Of a stretch of DNA of 64,000 nt, positions 10,593 through 21,434 are shown piece by piece. Location: assembly GCA_025738555.1 (NCBI GenBank), contig JAOVFP010000016.1, forward strand, positions 3,100,001 to 3,164,000, in the 5' to 3' direction. Under the pieces are notes generated by a model. That model searched no databases. It saw only the letters and a program-made list of their open reading frames with translations, and was not told the DNA's origin. Both the position numbers and the translations under genes were made by a program. The number at the start of each line of letters is the position of its first letter. The first letter of the stretch is position 1. This DNA is from Cyathus striatus. Taxonomy: Eukaryota; Basidiomycota; Agaricomycetes; Agaricales; Nidulariaceae.

Positions 10593-11848
10593 TTAATCGA
10601 CCCCGCCAGATTCCTGGATGTAATTTTTCAATGTATTTGGGTTCTGTTCCGGCTGTTCATGTATTTTGGAATGATTACGCCATCCACTCTCAGCATCGCC
10701 AGTACTTCGTCCTAAACTGCGGAGGGCCGTGCTACTTCCACGATAGGGTGCACTGTGCCCACCATGGAATCCATTGTACGATCGTGTGGGTATAAAACCA
10801 CCGCGCGCTCGAGGGACGAAATTGTATTCGTCGTTTGTCCCCCGACGACCTCGAAAAGGCCTTCCTGGATTAGAATAATACTCCGAGCTTAATTGCGAAG
10901 TATGCGCGCCAGATGCGTTATTCCAGTGCACAGGTGAGGAATCCCGCACGCGGTGTAGTATAGCGGAGATATCGGTTCGAGTGTACACCGGAGACGGATG
11001 CTCTGATGGTTTAATGTATAGAATTCTGTCATATCCTTCCCTGGGATGTGGTCTCCGAAAGTCAGCAGAAAACCGGGATAGAACTGACAAACCCTGGTCG
11101 AATGTCTTGATTGTGGGATGTGAGGTTCCTGCGAAATCCAGTCAGCGTTAAGGAAACCTCAAAGTAATTCAAAAGTAGCGCACTTCCTTGGAGACGCGCG
11201 ACACAGGTCTATTAGTAGATAACATTCGTCTCAGCCCATAGAAATATATGTCAACCGATGTACTGCAGCACTCACTTCATATGGTGTGTCGAAAACAATA
11301 ACCCAAACCAAAGTTCCGGGAAATTCACGGGCGATCTCGATCCAGTGTGATCTTTGTCTAAGAACCCACTCATTAGCGTTCAAAAGACAATTAGAACTGA
11401 TAATGACTCACGACGCGTTAAAGTTTGTACGGTCGATACACACGGAAAGACCAAGATCTAACGATTCACGAACCAGGGTTTCAACGCGGCGCCTGTCTCC
11501 CAAGTCATCTTGACTGCATCTGCGGAATTGGGGGAAGTGAGTTTGCAGATTTTCTGCAAACGTTGACTGAAAAAAATGAGTTTAGGGGTTGTATAAGGGT
11601 AAGTACTGGACAAAAACTACCTTTCCTGAAGCTATGAGGCCACAAAGTATGAGGACTATCTTCTCATGGTGCTGAAAATCGTCCCCAACGCCTGAAATAG
11701 GACTGTCTTCAGCCTTGCTGCCGCCGGGGGTCGTCATAGTAGAGAGAAAGGCTTTAGCGTCGAATCCTGAAATAGCGCCACTCATATCCGGACTAAAAAG
11801 ACTACTGCAAGACGCCGACGTGGGTGAGCCGCGCACGGGGTCATGCAT
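10593..11848 (-). CDS. P-loop (AAA_33 / PNK-like) nucleotide kinase-type protein with an RG-rich tail
   Basis: Start taken at MHDPVRGSPTSASC (11848). Walker A is split by an intron: KIVLILCGLIASGK joins to STFAENLQTHFPQF. Next come CSQDDLGDRRRVETLV, the motif CIDRTNFNAS, SHWIEIAREFPGTLVWVIVF and FDTPYE. After further introns: TCVARLQG, SHPTIKTFDQGLSVLSRF, and PREGYDRILYI. This layout resembles the polynucleotide-kinase-like domain found with PNKP and plant aprataxin relatives, which phosphorylates nucleic-acid 5' ends; activity here is inference. The C-terminal 90 residues are disordered and rich in Arg/Gly (GRPFRGRRG, RARGG), suggesting RNA or DNA contact. Stop at 10593-10595. Confidence 0.72.
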
Positions 11849-12351
11849 GTACCAAACTAAACATAACGTTAAACGACATGGGGCGGTGCATCACTCAGAT
11901 CGATGCGTACGTATGAAGATAGATAAAGGCTAATGCCACGATTATCGCAAAGGAATGAAATGGAAACGGGGGACTACTATTTGAGGATACAATCTTCAGG
12001 TCCAAAATAAACGAACATATGGGTAACCCTTCAACGGACCACTGTCTGAATCCCCTTTCGACTCCTCAAGTTATTACAGCTTATGGAGATGACCAGCTTC
12101 GCCTTATTGAACCCACATGGGCAGGTAGTTTTTTTTGTGAAACGCGAACGTGACGGAACAACAATAAAATTGGATGACAAAAGTGTTTATGCGCAGTGAT
12201 ACAATTATTTACGAATGATAAAGAGCCCAAAGCTAGTATAATTATCCAACGTCCGAAGTATGAATTACCACGATAAAGGAGCATCCGCGAGAGACTCTGG
12301 GTTGGCGAGGCCAAATTCCGCCGGTAGGGTGTTAAGGGACCAGAAAATCCT
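11849..12351. other. Intergenic, nothing seen
   Basis: Between the kinase 5' end and the sorting-nexin 3' end on the same strand. A longer reading frame overlaps this gap, but it is antisense-like noise without motifs. Confidence 0.4.
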
Positions 12352-14492
12352 CTATCCCCCGTTAACGGTAGCCACCGAGTCCCTGCGTACGGTGCCCGAG
12401 GGTCCAGGACTCTGCGCCTGTGTCTGCGGTACGTGATTGGGATGCTCGGGTATATTATCGATCTCGCGCTTCGCTTCCTCCCATGCTTCCAGGTTCTATG
12501 AGACAAATGTCAGCTTCGAATCCAATTCCAACCTAGTGGAACAAACTGTGTATACCTTCTTGCACCATTCCCTGTGTGCCTTAGCCATACTGAGAACCAT
12601 TTCGCGAACATCAGCGACCTTCTGCCGCTGAAACCTGTCCAGATCAGCCTGAATAGTTGAGCTCGAATATTTCAAGTCTTGGGCCGCAAGATGGAGAGCA
12701 TCCTCCAGCTGCATAATAGAAGAATGATCAAAATTAAGAACAACAGAAAAATGCAATGAAATCCAACCTGGGAGATAGATTCCCGGGTTTTGGAAATACT
12801 GTTCCTCCGAGCTGTTTCGGGATCAACATCCATCATGCTGTGAATTGTATAACTGAGTGCATTCAATAATCCCGATCCAGGGGCCTTCAATTTCCTCCTA
12901 GTGGGGTTAGGTCCTGGATGAGGAGGAAGATACGCTGGCGCTGGAGAAGCAGGTGACGTATGTCCATTCCCAACTTCCCCTTCATCGTCATTTTCATCAC
13001 CCTCTTGCGTGGGACTAAGAGCAGGAGTGGACGCAGAAACTCTTCCTTGATTTAGAGCTTCCTCTAAACGCCTGGCCTCCCTTTCACTCTTCTCCAACTC
13101 TTCCAGCTGCTCGCGTTTGTTTTCAAGGGCATCCTGCGTCATCTCATATTGCACATGCTTCTGATGTCTATACTGAAGTAACTTCTTGATGATCGAGGCA
13201 AACTGAGTGTATTCATGCAGAGGCTCAGCCCAGTTTTGCTCCAGCTCTTGGAGCTAACCAATTGTCAGTACATGTGAACAACATGATACAACCAAAAATA
13301 ACACAAACAAGCTTAGTTGTCGACATGAAGGTAGCGTCAGCTGCCTGTCCTGTCTTTTCAATTGCACCAGACAATGCTCCAGTCTCGTTCAGGCTGAAAC
13401 CATTGAGAGCGGCCCCAAGCTCTGAGTAGTCCTGAGAGAAATCTATCCAAACCGTTAGGCCTTATTCTAGCCTGGAAATAATGCAACCAACCTGACCAGC
13501 GTTTCACAACGCGACGAGTAACCTTTTCCATAGGTCCGCTAACATGATTTGCGAACTTGTGAGTGAATGCTTCCGAGTCAAGAAAACGTTGATCAGGATT
13601 TCGAAGAGGATGAGCGGCCGAAGGGTTGGGTAAAGCAGCATAAGCAGACGATGCATTTTGATCTGTTGGATTATGAGACGGAGCCTTCAAAATGTTTTTG
13701 GGAAGCAGAGATATCGGCGGCGAATTTAAGACTTCATTCTAACCATGTAGTTAGGATGGGAAAGACGCAAATAAGAGAGATTATGCATACCCAAGACACC
13801 TCCCCGTCGAGAAAACGATGGAAGACATGTTCATTGGACAGAATAGGGTGTCTACCTAGTCGGTTCAAGAACGTTTGCAGCATGCGCTTCCGGCTCGCAA
13901 TCATAGCCGCATCTTCTTTGGCCCTTCCTTGTTTCACCGCATAATCACCTATGGTTTGTTTGGAGGGAATAGGAGGTATAATAAGGGTGGGATATAGCTT
14001 CATTAAACTGTCCCTGAGCGACTGGAATTCAGAATAACGATGCCGTGCCTCCGCATTCTGCTCGAAATAGGATAACTGAGGAAGAAGCACACGAATAATC
14101 TCTCTTAGAGACTTACTCCAGTATTGATAACATACACAATATATGGTGAGTTAGAGTTGACTGACGTCTTCTGAGCATCTGTTATCTGTACACCGTGTTA
14201 CTTTCAGATATCAGACGCAACACTGAATACGCACTAGGATCTCCACATCGTCTCCAGAATGCAAGTATCGATCGCGAGCACAACAAAAGTCGACTTTGTA
14301 GTTTGCTTGAGGCTGTCTATGTGAGCCAGGAGAAGGAAAGGGGCGGTTGAGACGTGGTGACGTAGGGGATAGCCGTGACGGGTGAGAAGGAGGCGAGGGT
14401 GGCTCGTAAATCGCGACCTGTGATGTTGAGGAGCTCTCGGACGGAATATGCTCGGCATCCTGTTCGAACGGGTTTTCGTCTTCGAAGTCCAT
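12352..14492 (-). CDS. Atg20/Snx41-type sorting nexin (PX-BAR)
   Basis: Endosomal sorting nexin that works in retrieval from endosomes and in selective autophagy. The start MDFEDENPFEQDAEHIPS (14492) precedes a Pro/Ser-rich region. The PX domain follows, with phosphoinositide-binding residues in ARHRYSEFQSLRDSLMKLYP and TLIIPPIPSKQTIGDYAVKQ, then RMLQTFLNRLGRHPIL. The BAR half shows DYSELGAALNGFSLNETG, LQELEQNWAEPLHEYTQFAS, KREQLEELEKSEREARRLEE, TIHSMMDVDPETARRNSISK and LSMAKAHREWCKK. It ends in VATVNGG, TAG at 12352-12354. About seven exons. The split BAR with a long acidic/Ser insert is typical of this family rather than of Snx4/Atg24. Confidence 0.87.
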
Positions 14493-14918
14493 GTCGATGA
14501 AATGAAAGTGTGACTAAGTTGAGCAAGTCGCAGCTGCTGCGAACAGTTCCAACGAAAGGTCTTGACGTAACAACAGTGAGCACTTCAGCCGAGATTGACC
14601 ACGGCTGTGGCTGCGATATCGATAGACAGCAAGCTTTGCTGACGCCTTAGTCGGGTAATAGAGTTGGAGCTGCGGCGACGACAAGAACCACTGAGCGCCT
14701 GAGCCTGTTGTGCGTAATAGGCAACAGGTTCTCGAGCACCTCTAAATGATGTTTGGCTTTGTTCCATCTTCATGCCCCCGCAGCGTCGCGGAATTCCGCA
14801 TTCCTGACAATTTACAGAGTGTTTATTGCAATTATTTCGGCTTCAAACCTTTAAAATTCAATGTACATAAGTTATCAAATGTAGAGTCGTAACCGAAAGT
14901 CATGTAAATTATATATAA
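14493..14918. other. Intergenic with a short open frame
   Basis: Separates the sorting-nexin start from the Bfr2 stop. A 62-residue minus-strand frame (14585-14773, Gln/Ser/Arg-rich) has no motif and is probably 5' leader or chance. Confidence 0.35.
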
Positions 14919-16906
14919 CTATCCAAACACCCTAAATCCGCTCTGTAACGCGTATTTGAGACCGATATCCTCCTGTTCAACGGTTTCCACAGGCTCATCG
15001 TTGACACCAGACGATTCAAATCCTTTCCCAAGTAGCGAAGCAAACAATTCATCAACTTGCTCTTCATGCCATGCTCCTCGCACGGGGACAGGGACCATAA
15101 AATTTTGCAGTTTCTCGTGAACTTCGTATCTGCGTTCAAACACGTTAGCATGCCAATGCCTCCAAGAACAGTACGAGACACGGACCGAATCTTCCTGCCC
15201 TTACTGGCCTTCGTGTCAACCTTCTTCTTTGCCTTCTTCTGTTTCTGAAGAACCATCCAATCTTGCTCGCCAGATGCGCCATTACGCGCATCAATAATAT
15301 CTCTGAGCATCTTCTGATAGAAGTCCGTGTCATCGTAAATCTCTGGGTCTTCTTTACTTTCAACTTCTTCGTCCACCTGCTCCTGAGAACCTATCCGATT
15401 TCGTTTGCCCCGAAGTGCCCGTGTTTTTGCAACAAGTTTAGAGTGTTCCGACGCCAGGGTTTCGTCAATGAGCTGCACGACGGATTTGACTTGCTGTGAC
15501 CCTTTTGAGAAGGCTCCTCGGCTCGAAGGTAACAATACTGATGGGGCAACCGCCTGAATTTTGGATGACCATTTGTTGAGGGTCTGTAGTAGGTAAGGAT
15601 GAAATCTGCTAATTCGTCAGAAGGGATTACCAGTACACATTATTTGTAGCTTACGATGCCTCGAAAGCGTTCGAAGCTTCAGTAGCTTCTATTAGATCAG
15701 AGTCGTATCGCGTAAAGTTGTTGCCAGTCTCGATTTTTCTCCGTTTTCTAGGTGGTGGTGTAACCGCAATTGTGTCATTTTTGCTCAACAGGGACTTACA
15801 AGAAATTGTAAGTACTTTAACTTGAGTAAATTTGTCATATTTACCTCCTGAAGCTCGAACAATTCATCCACAAACGCCAGCGACTCGTCCAGCATCTGCT
15901 CAATAGATTCTCGACATTCCCTATTCTGTAGGTATTTATTCATGTCCGAAGGCTGCAGAAGCTCATTAAATTAAGTTGTTACCAAAGTATCACAAAACGG
16001 TGGGCTTACGGAAGGTAGTCGATTAGCGTTAGTTGCACATTTTTGAAGCTGTATTCGAGTATCTAGGAGAGTATCCCAAATAGCCTACAAAAGTACAATT
16101 TAACAATTGGTCCAATTGAACATCAAGTGAGATACGTGCGAGTTGTCTTGAGACAGCCTTTCCCTTCTTACGTTCTTGCTCTCTAGCTTTCTGTAATGTC
16201 GAAGACAGGTCATCTTGCTCTATGTTCTGTGCGCCCTTTGGAGTTTTTGACGATTTTATTTCCACTTCTTCTTCCTTCTCCTCCTCCTCTTCTTCATATT
16301 CATTTTCGCTATCATCTTCCTTCCCTTCGCCAGTTTCTGGCGGCTCTGAAGGACTTGCACCTCCCACATCCTCTCCAACCTCGCTGTCCATAGCCTCTTC
16401 ATCGCTAGACGCCTGTTCTCGGTGACCATCTAACTTTTCTTCATCCTCTTGAGAATCCTTATCTCCTTCGAAATCAGGTACGTCGAATCCATTTTCCATC
16501 AGTTGCTTTCTCGACGTCCGCACGCCTTCATACTTTGGGTCTGCAATGCTGTCGTGTAATTTACGCAGTGTACTTGGTCTACGGCGGCATGCAATTTAGT
16601 GGCATCGCCCACCTGGAACAACAAGATATTACATACCCTACTTCAATATAATGTTCTCGAGCGGCGGCAGAGTCTCCAGTAGCCATATCCTCATCCACAT
16701 CCATGCCTCGTGCTTGCACATCTTCTGGATCAAAATCTAGCGCCATATCAGTTATTGTTACGTCTGTTTATAAGTGTACCACTCACCGACAGGTGCTGCA
16801 TCTTCTAATTGAGCGATTTGCTCAGCGAGTGATAAACCTGAACAGAAACTATCACATCAGTTTCCCAGCAGAAATTTGGAAAGTGTTACTGACGTTCAAT
16901 CGCCAT
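14919..16906 (-). CDS. BFR2: Bfr2 / AATF (Che-1) ribosome-biogenesis factor
   Basis: Nucleolar factor of the small-subunit processome. The model starts MAIE at 16906 and splices to LSLAEQIAQLEDAAPVDFDP and EDVQARGMDVDEDMATGDSA. It passes a long acidic stretch (EEEEEEKEEEVE, about 16260-16310). The AATF leucine-zipper/Traub region reads KSVVQLIDETLASEHSKLVA, KEDPEIYDDTDFYQKMLRDI, EQDWMVLQKQKKAKKKVDTK. The conserved C terminus is YEVHEKLQNFMVPVPVRGAW, ELFASLLGKGFES, FRVFG, stop 14919-14921. DDTDFYQKMLRDII and LQNFMVPV are family signatures. At least eight exons; junctions in the middle third are approximate. Confidence 0.9.
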
Positions 16907-17398
16907 TTCTGTCGTTGGGTTTGAAGTACTAAGAAATGAGGGGTATTATACTTCTGATGTTCCGCAAAGCAAACAGAATGACTCAAGTGCTTTAAAAAAA
17001 GTGAAGTCACGATCAGGTGATGGCACTAACGCCGACGAAACATGTTCAGAATGTTTGGAACAGAGGATAATGGCAAATATGCAGCTACTTATGTAACGAT
17101 TTCGTTGGATCTACATCTAATCTACATCAGAGCGCTGAGCGCTGAGTACTGAAGAATGTTGTGACCTTTACAATTACATATTCACCAGCCTTAGTAACGT
17201 ATTATGAAGCACGATTCTATATTCGAAAATTATCGAGGTAAGTTTGAGGTAAGTATGTTCTAAATCATGTCCATTTGCAATCCATTTGTCCAAAGTAGGT
17301 ACCAATCAAGTACCAATTCCCAAAAGTACACCTGCAAGTACATTATACAATTCCAAAAATAATCCAAATCCAAGAACCAACCCCCAACGAACGCTGAG
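16907..17398. other. Intergenic
   Basis: Upstream of Bfr2 and downstream of the Vms1 stop. Contains GGTACCAATCAAGTACCAATTCC-like short direct repeats (about 17299-17320) and no supported gene. Confidence 0.4.
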
Positions 17399-19624
17399 TC
17401 ACCTAGCACCACCCCCACCCCCACCCCCACCTAGAGCCTTCAACCTGGCCTCAGCAGCCCTTGCTCTCCTCTCTCTCTCAACCTTCATCCTCATCTCAGG
17501 CGTCAACCCCGCCAACCCCTCAGCGGCAGCTGGCGCACCACCTAGCCTCCTCGGTCCCTCCAGCTTCTCCTCCTTTCTCATAGAACGCGCTGGCTCTAGC
17601 TCGGGAGTCTTCGCTCTCTCCTTCTCCTTCTCCCTCTCCCTCTCCTTCGCCTCGCGCTCTTTAACCCGATCTTTTAAGCCCTTCCTACGGACCTTTTTCT
17701 TTTCTTCTTGCTGCTCCTCCATCTCGGGGCTCAGCACGCTCGGAATGCGGGCAGCACCAAGCCAGTCATGCCACTCCGGATGAGTATACGCACACCGGCG
17801 GAACACATCCCTCGCCGCTTTCGTCTTGGCTAAATCGTACGCGGTGCGTTTTCCCGATTTTGGAAGAGGCGGAGGCTCGGTGTCGCCCTCTTTTTCTTTT
17901 TCGTTCTCTTCTTCGCTATCTCCATCATCTTTGGGGAGTACTATAACTGTAGGATCGGCTCTAGCTTCCTCCAATAACCAGTTGACGATTTCTTCTTGCC
18001 CTTGCGACGCAGCTACCATAAGCAATGTCCGCCCTCTCTCTTCACTGCCGACGAATTCCGGGACACGGGTATCGACGCCTCCTAGGCTTTCGCCTTCTTT
18101 CGATAAGAAGACCTTAAGAGCGTCCACACGGCCACGAGAAGCCATATCCAAAGCTCTTAGCCACTTGTCCTTTGCCGCTTCTTCCTCCTTAGTCAATTTT
18201 GGCGTCTTAGACGTCAGGGTAGGTGCCGGAGCGAATGCCACGACTGGTGCAGGCCTTGGCTTGGGAAGTGAAGCGAGGAAAGCTTCATCTTGTTCCTTGA
18301 GCTCTTCCTCTGTAAAGTGGGATACTTTGGGGCGAACGAGTTCAGCGAGACATCTTGTTAATTCGGATTGGGTCTATTACAACAACTACTAATTAGCATT
18401 GTCCTTCAACAAGAAATATGACTTAACAGGTCTCCGAGTGGGAAAGGGAATGTTCGAAGTCTTTCATCGCCTTTCTTTATAGGTGCTTCGTCGTAATCTA
18501 GGAATATTCTCCTATTAGAAGTGGAAGCTCTAATCCAGACCAGCTCGCAGTCGTCAATATCTTCTGCCCATTCCTCCAGAAGGCCTCTGATATCCTACCA
18601 AGATATTCAGTTAGAGGGTGTCATACAGATAAGACTAAGGTAAACTCACTTCTCTGAGAGCTTGCTCTCCGTATCTTCTTAGCTGGGCACCTGCACTCTT
18701 AGCTGGTCCTTTAGCATTATCGTTAACACTTTGTGAACCTCCCTGCTTTCTTCGGGCTGAATAACGATGTCCATCAGTACATACCTTCATTATAAACCAA
18801 GACACCTACTAGTGTATCTATGGAAGGTCTTATGATTCAGGACCTCCGTCTCAACTTTCTGTTTCAATTTTTTTTGTTTCTTCTTCTTCCCGCCATCATC
18901 CTCATCGTCCTCGATGTCTTGACTAACCCGAACCAAAGCACCCGCAAAGTGACCTCCAGCTACCATAAACATCGCCCAGGTCCTCTCTCTCTTCTCTTGC
19001 ATATCCTTTAGTGCATTAAGATACCCATCCTGCGCCTGCGTGGTTCCAGGGGGAAATATGGTGCGGTAGATGCCGATTTGCGTATGTGGTGGGGAGTGGA
19101 ACCATATTAGTGCGGACTGGGGAATACGGGCTACAGAAGATGGGGATGAGGAGCGAGAACGAAGATGAAGCTTTTTCGATTTTTGGAGGAGGGTGGAGAC
19201 GGCGTCTGAGGAGGAGGCTTCGTCTTCGGATGACGATGATGCTGAGCCTGAGAGGGAATCTTCAAGGCCTAGGGATTCAGTTCCATTAGTAAACGAAGCA
19301 AATAATGCAGATGGACAAAAGAAACATGCCTTCGACTAGTTGCGCGAACTGGGATTCTCCAACAGGCTGACCACCTCTCAGACGAATCTTAACATTGTAC
19401 CTGTGCCAATCGGAACGGAAGTGGGCCCTTTGCTCATCGACATCGCGGAAGTTGACGCCGAGACAGACATTGCATGCTCTTGGACCTGCTGCGGTTTGTT
19501 GAGAAGCAAATTCTGGAGAGGGAGCACGGGAGGTTTGTTTGTTGACTAGGTTTCTCGGGGTGAGAGATGCGAAGAGTTCAGGTGGAAGCGAAAATATGTG
19601 GTATTGGGAAGTTTGGGGCTGCAT
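17399..19624 (-). CDS. VMS1: Vms1/ANKZF1 peptidyl-tRNA hydrolase of ribosome-associated quality control
   Basis: Vms1 releases stalled nascent chains from 60S-peptidyl-tRNA and recruits Cdc48/p97. Start MQPQTSQYHIFSLPPELFAS at 19624. A C2H2-like zinc finger lies in CNVCLGVNFRDVDEQRAHFR plus SDWHRYNVKIRL. The VLRF1 domain follows: WAMFMVAGGHFAGALVRVSQ, HKTFHRYT, and RRKQGGSQSVND, where GGSQ is the catalytic GxxQ (Gln codon at 18731-18733). Ankyrin repeats come next (GRTLLMVAASQGQEEIVNWL), then a Lys/Glu/Arg coiled coil and a VIM-like p97-binding segment RRARAAEARLKAL. It ends in poly-Gly, stop 17399-17401. All hallmark parts are present and the active-site Gln is intact. Confidence 0.92.
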
Positions 19625-19890
19625 TGTGCTATATTTTTTGTTTCTGTGATTGTTTAATAAAAGTAGAAGGGCGGGTCCGTAAAATGACTGTCTTGACTGT
19701 TGACTCGAAGATGAGTGAGACGCGGCGGGTGCTGGTCGGGAATCGCCGACGCCGAGCCGCATCTTATCACCATCCGAATACGGAATCAATTCAAAGCGCG
19801 GTCGTGTCAATCGACTCCCGTCTTTCGTAAGTAACTCTCCTCCACGTCCGCTACACGTTGGGCCAACGTCAGGCTCTTGTCCTTTCACCA

Positions 19891-19898
19891 TATAAATA
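19891..19898 (+). promoter_or_regulatory. TATA-like element of the phosphomannomutase promoter
   Basis: TATAAATA sits 49 bp before the PMM start codon, in the 322-bp divergent gap shared with VMS1. Spacing suits a TATA box; transcription start not shown. Confidence 0.5.
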
Positions 19899-19946
19899 CA
19901 TTAACTCTTTGACACGACCTAGAATATTTGAATACCTGTACCAGCC

Positions 19947-21024
19947 ATGGTCTCCGCAGAATTCGCTGATCGTCCAATCAAAAAGTTGTTCTTGTTCGAT
20001 GTCGACGGAACTTTGTCTCTTGCTCGTCAGGTCTATTCTGCACCTTTTCTTCTTGTGGAATGCTCGTTAACACTTTTTTCAGTCTGCATCTCCGGAGATG
20101 CTCAGCGCGCTTCGTGCACTGAGGAAGAAGTACATCATTGGTTTCCTAGGAGGTTCCGATCTCAGGAAGATTCTGGAACAGCTTGGAGGAGAGAGCGGTA
20201 AACTTGCACAATCTATCGTCCATGCAACTTCTAATCAACGTTTTTCACCTAGCGTTGCAGGAATTCGACTATGGATTCGCGGAGAACGGCTTGACGGCGT
20301 TCAAACTCGGCAAAGAGCTCCCCGCCGAATCTTTCATCAACTACATCGGAGAGGACAGATACAAAAAACTTGTTAATTTCATTTTGCATTACATCGCTGA
20401 TTTGGATATTCCTATTAAGCGGTCAGTCTTAATGGTGCTTGCGTTGCTTACTATTAACGTTCTCTATAGAGGCACATTCATTGAATTCAGAAAAGGAATG
20501 GTCAACGTAAGCCCTATTGGCCGTAACGCAACGTACGTTTCATCTTCTCCATATATATCCTCTCTTAACACCTCCATGAAGCATCGATGAACGTATTGCC
20601 TTTGAAAAACTTGACCTTGTTCGTTTCTTCCCTTGCTTCACACTTATCTATCAACTAACTAGCATATATGTTATAGCAAAACAAGTATCGCGAGAACTTT
20701 ATTAAAGTCCTCCAAGACAAATTCGCCGACTACGGCCTGACATTCGCAATAGGCGGTCAGATCTCCTTCGACGTCTTCCCCCCTGGCTGGGATAAGACCT
20801 ACGCTTTGGGCCGTGTTGTTGAAGAGCACTTTGATGAGATCCATTTCTTTGGAGATAAAACATACAAGGTGTGCTTTTCATCAATACTAATATACTTTAG
20901 TTGATTGGAACTGGGATTTTAGGGTGGAAATGATTACGAGATTTTCATCGACCCGAGGACTATTGGCCACACCGTGAAAAACCCGGAGGATACGCTGAGA
21001 ATCCTGAAGGAAGAATATCTCTAA
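19947..21024 (+). CDS. SEC53: Phosphomannomutase (Sec53/PMM)
   Basis: Converts mannose-6-P to mannose-1-P for GDP-mannose, feeding N- and O-glycosylation and GPI anchors; cytosolic HAD-family enzyme. The start [20 protein letters not shown] carries the catalytic D-x-D-G-T (DVDGTL). Then [109 protein letters not shown] and [20 protein letters not shown]. It ends KEEYL, TAA 21022-21024. Six or seven short introns. Length and motifs are those of the complete family. Divergent from VMS1. Confidence 0.95.
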
Positions 21025-21434
21025 AGGGAATTTTTAAATAAGGCGGACGATATTTACAATGATCCTTTTTTGTTTACTCTTATAAAATGGGACTTTTTTG
21101 TTTGTTGTACATAGGAATAAACTATTATATATTAAGTATAGCTTATATGAAGTGCTTTGCAGCTGATATCGAATCGTAAGCCAGCCCGGGCACATTTGTA
21201 TGACTTATTTACTTTCTTTGTGCAGATCAAGCTGAGCCAAATATCGCGTCCTGTTCCTGACAAATGAGCCAAGTCGGCAGCGTGTTCTCATTTTCCTCGC
21301 GCATCCACTCAACCTCTCTAACTTCTCCTCATCTTACCTGGTGTTACTTGCTAGAAAATTAAACATACCGTCTTGAATACCAAGTTACATATCCTTCCAG
21401 CTTTAAACCAGATAAATATCCAAAATAATTCACA
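21025..21434. other. Intergenic / POL3 promoter region
   Basis: Holds the PMM 3' UTR and the upstream region of POL3. Pyrimidine-rich tracts around 21290-21330 but no clear TATA or other motif. Confidence 0.4.

Noticed and set aside
16196..16425. Plus-strand frames rich in Ser/Pro/Leu
   Set aside because: Mirror of the acidic EEEE tract of Bfr2.
17826..18392. Long Ser-rich plus-strand frames opposite Vms1
   Set aside because: Antisense shadow of the Lys/Glu-rich Vms1 coding strand; no family motif and the Vms1 model is secure.
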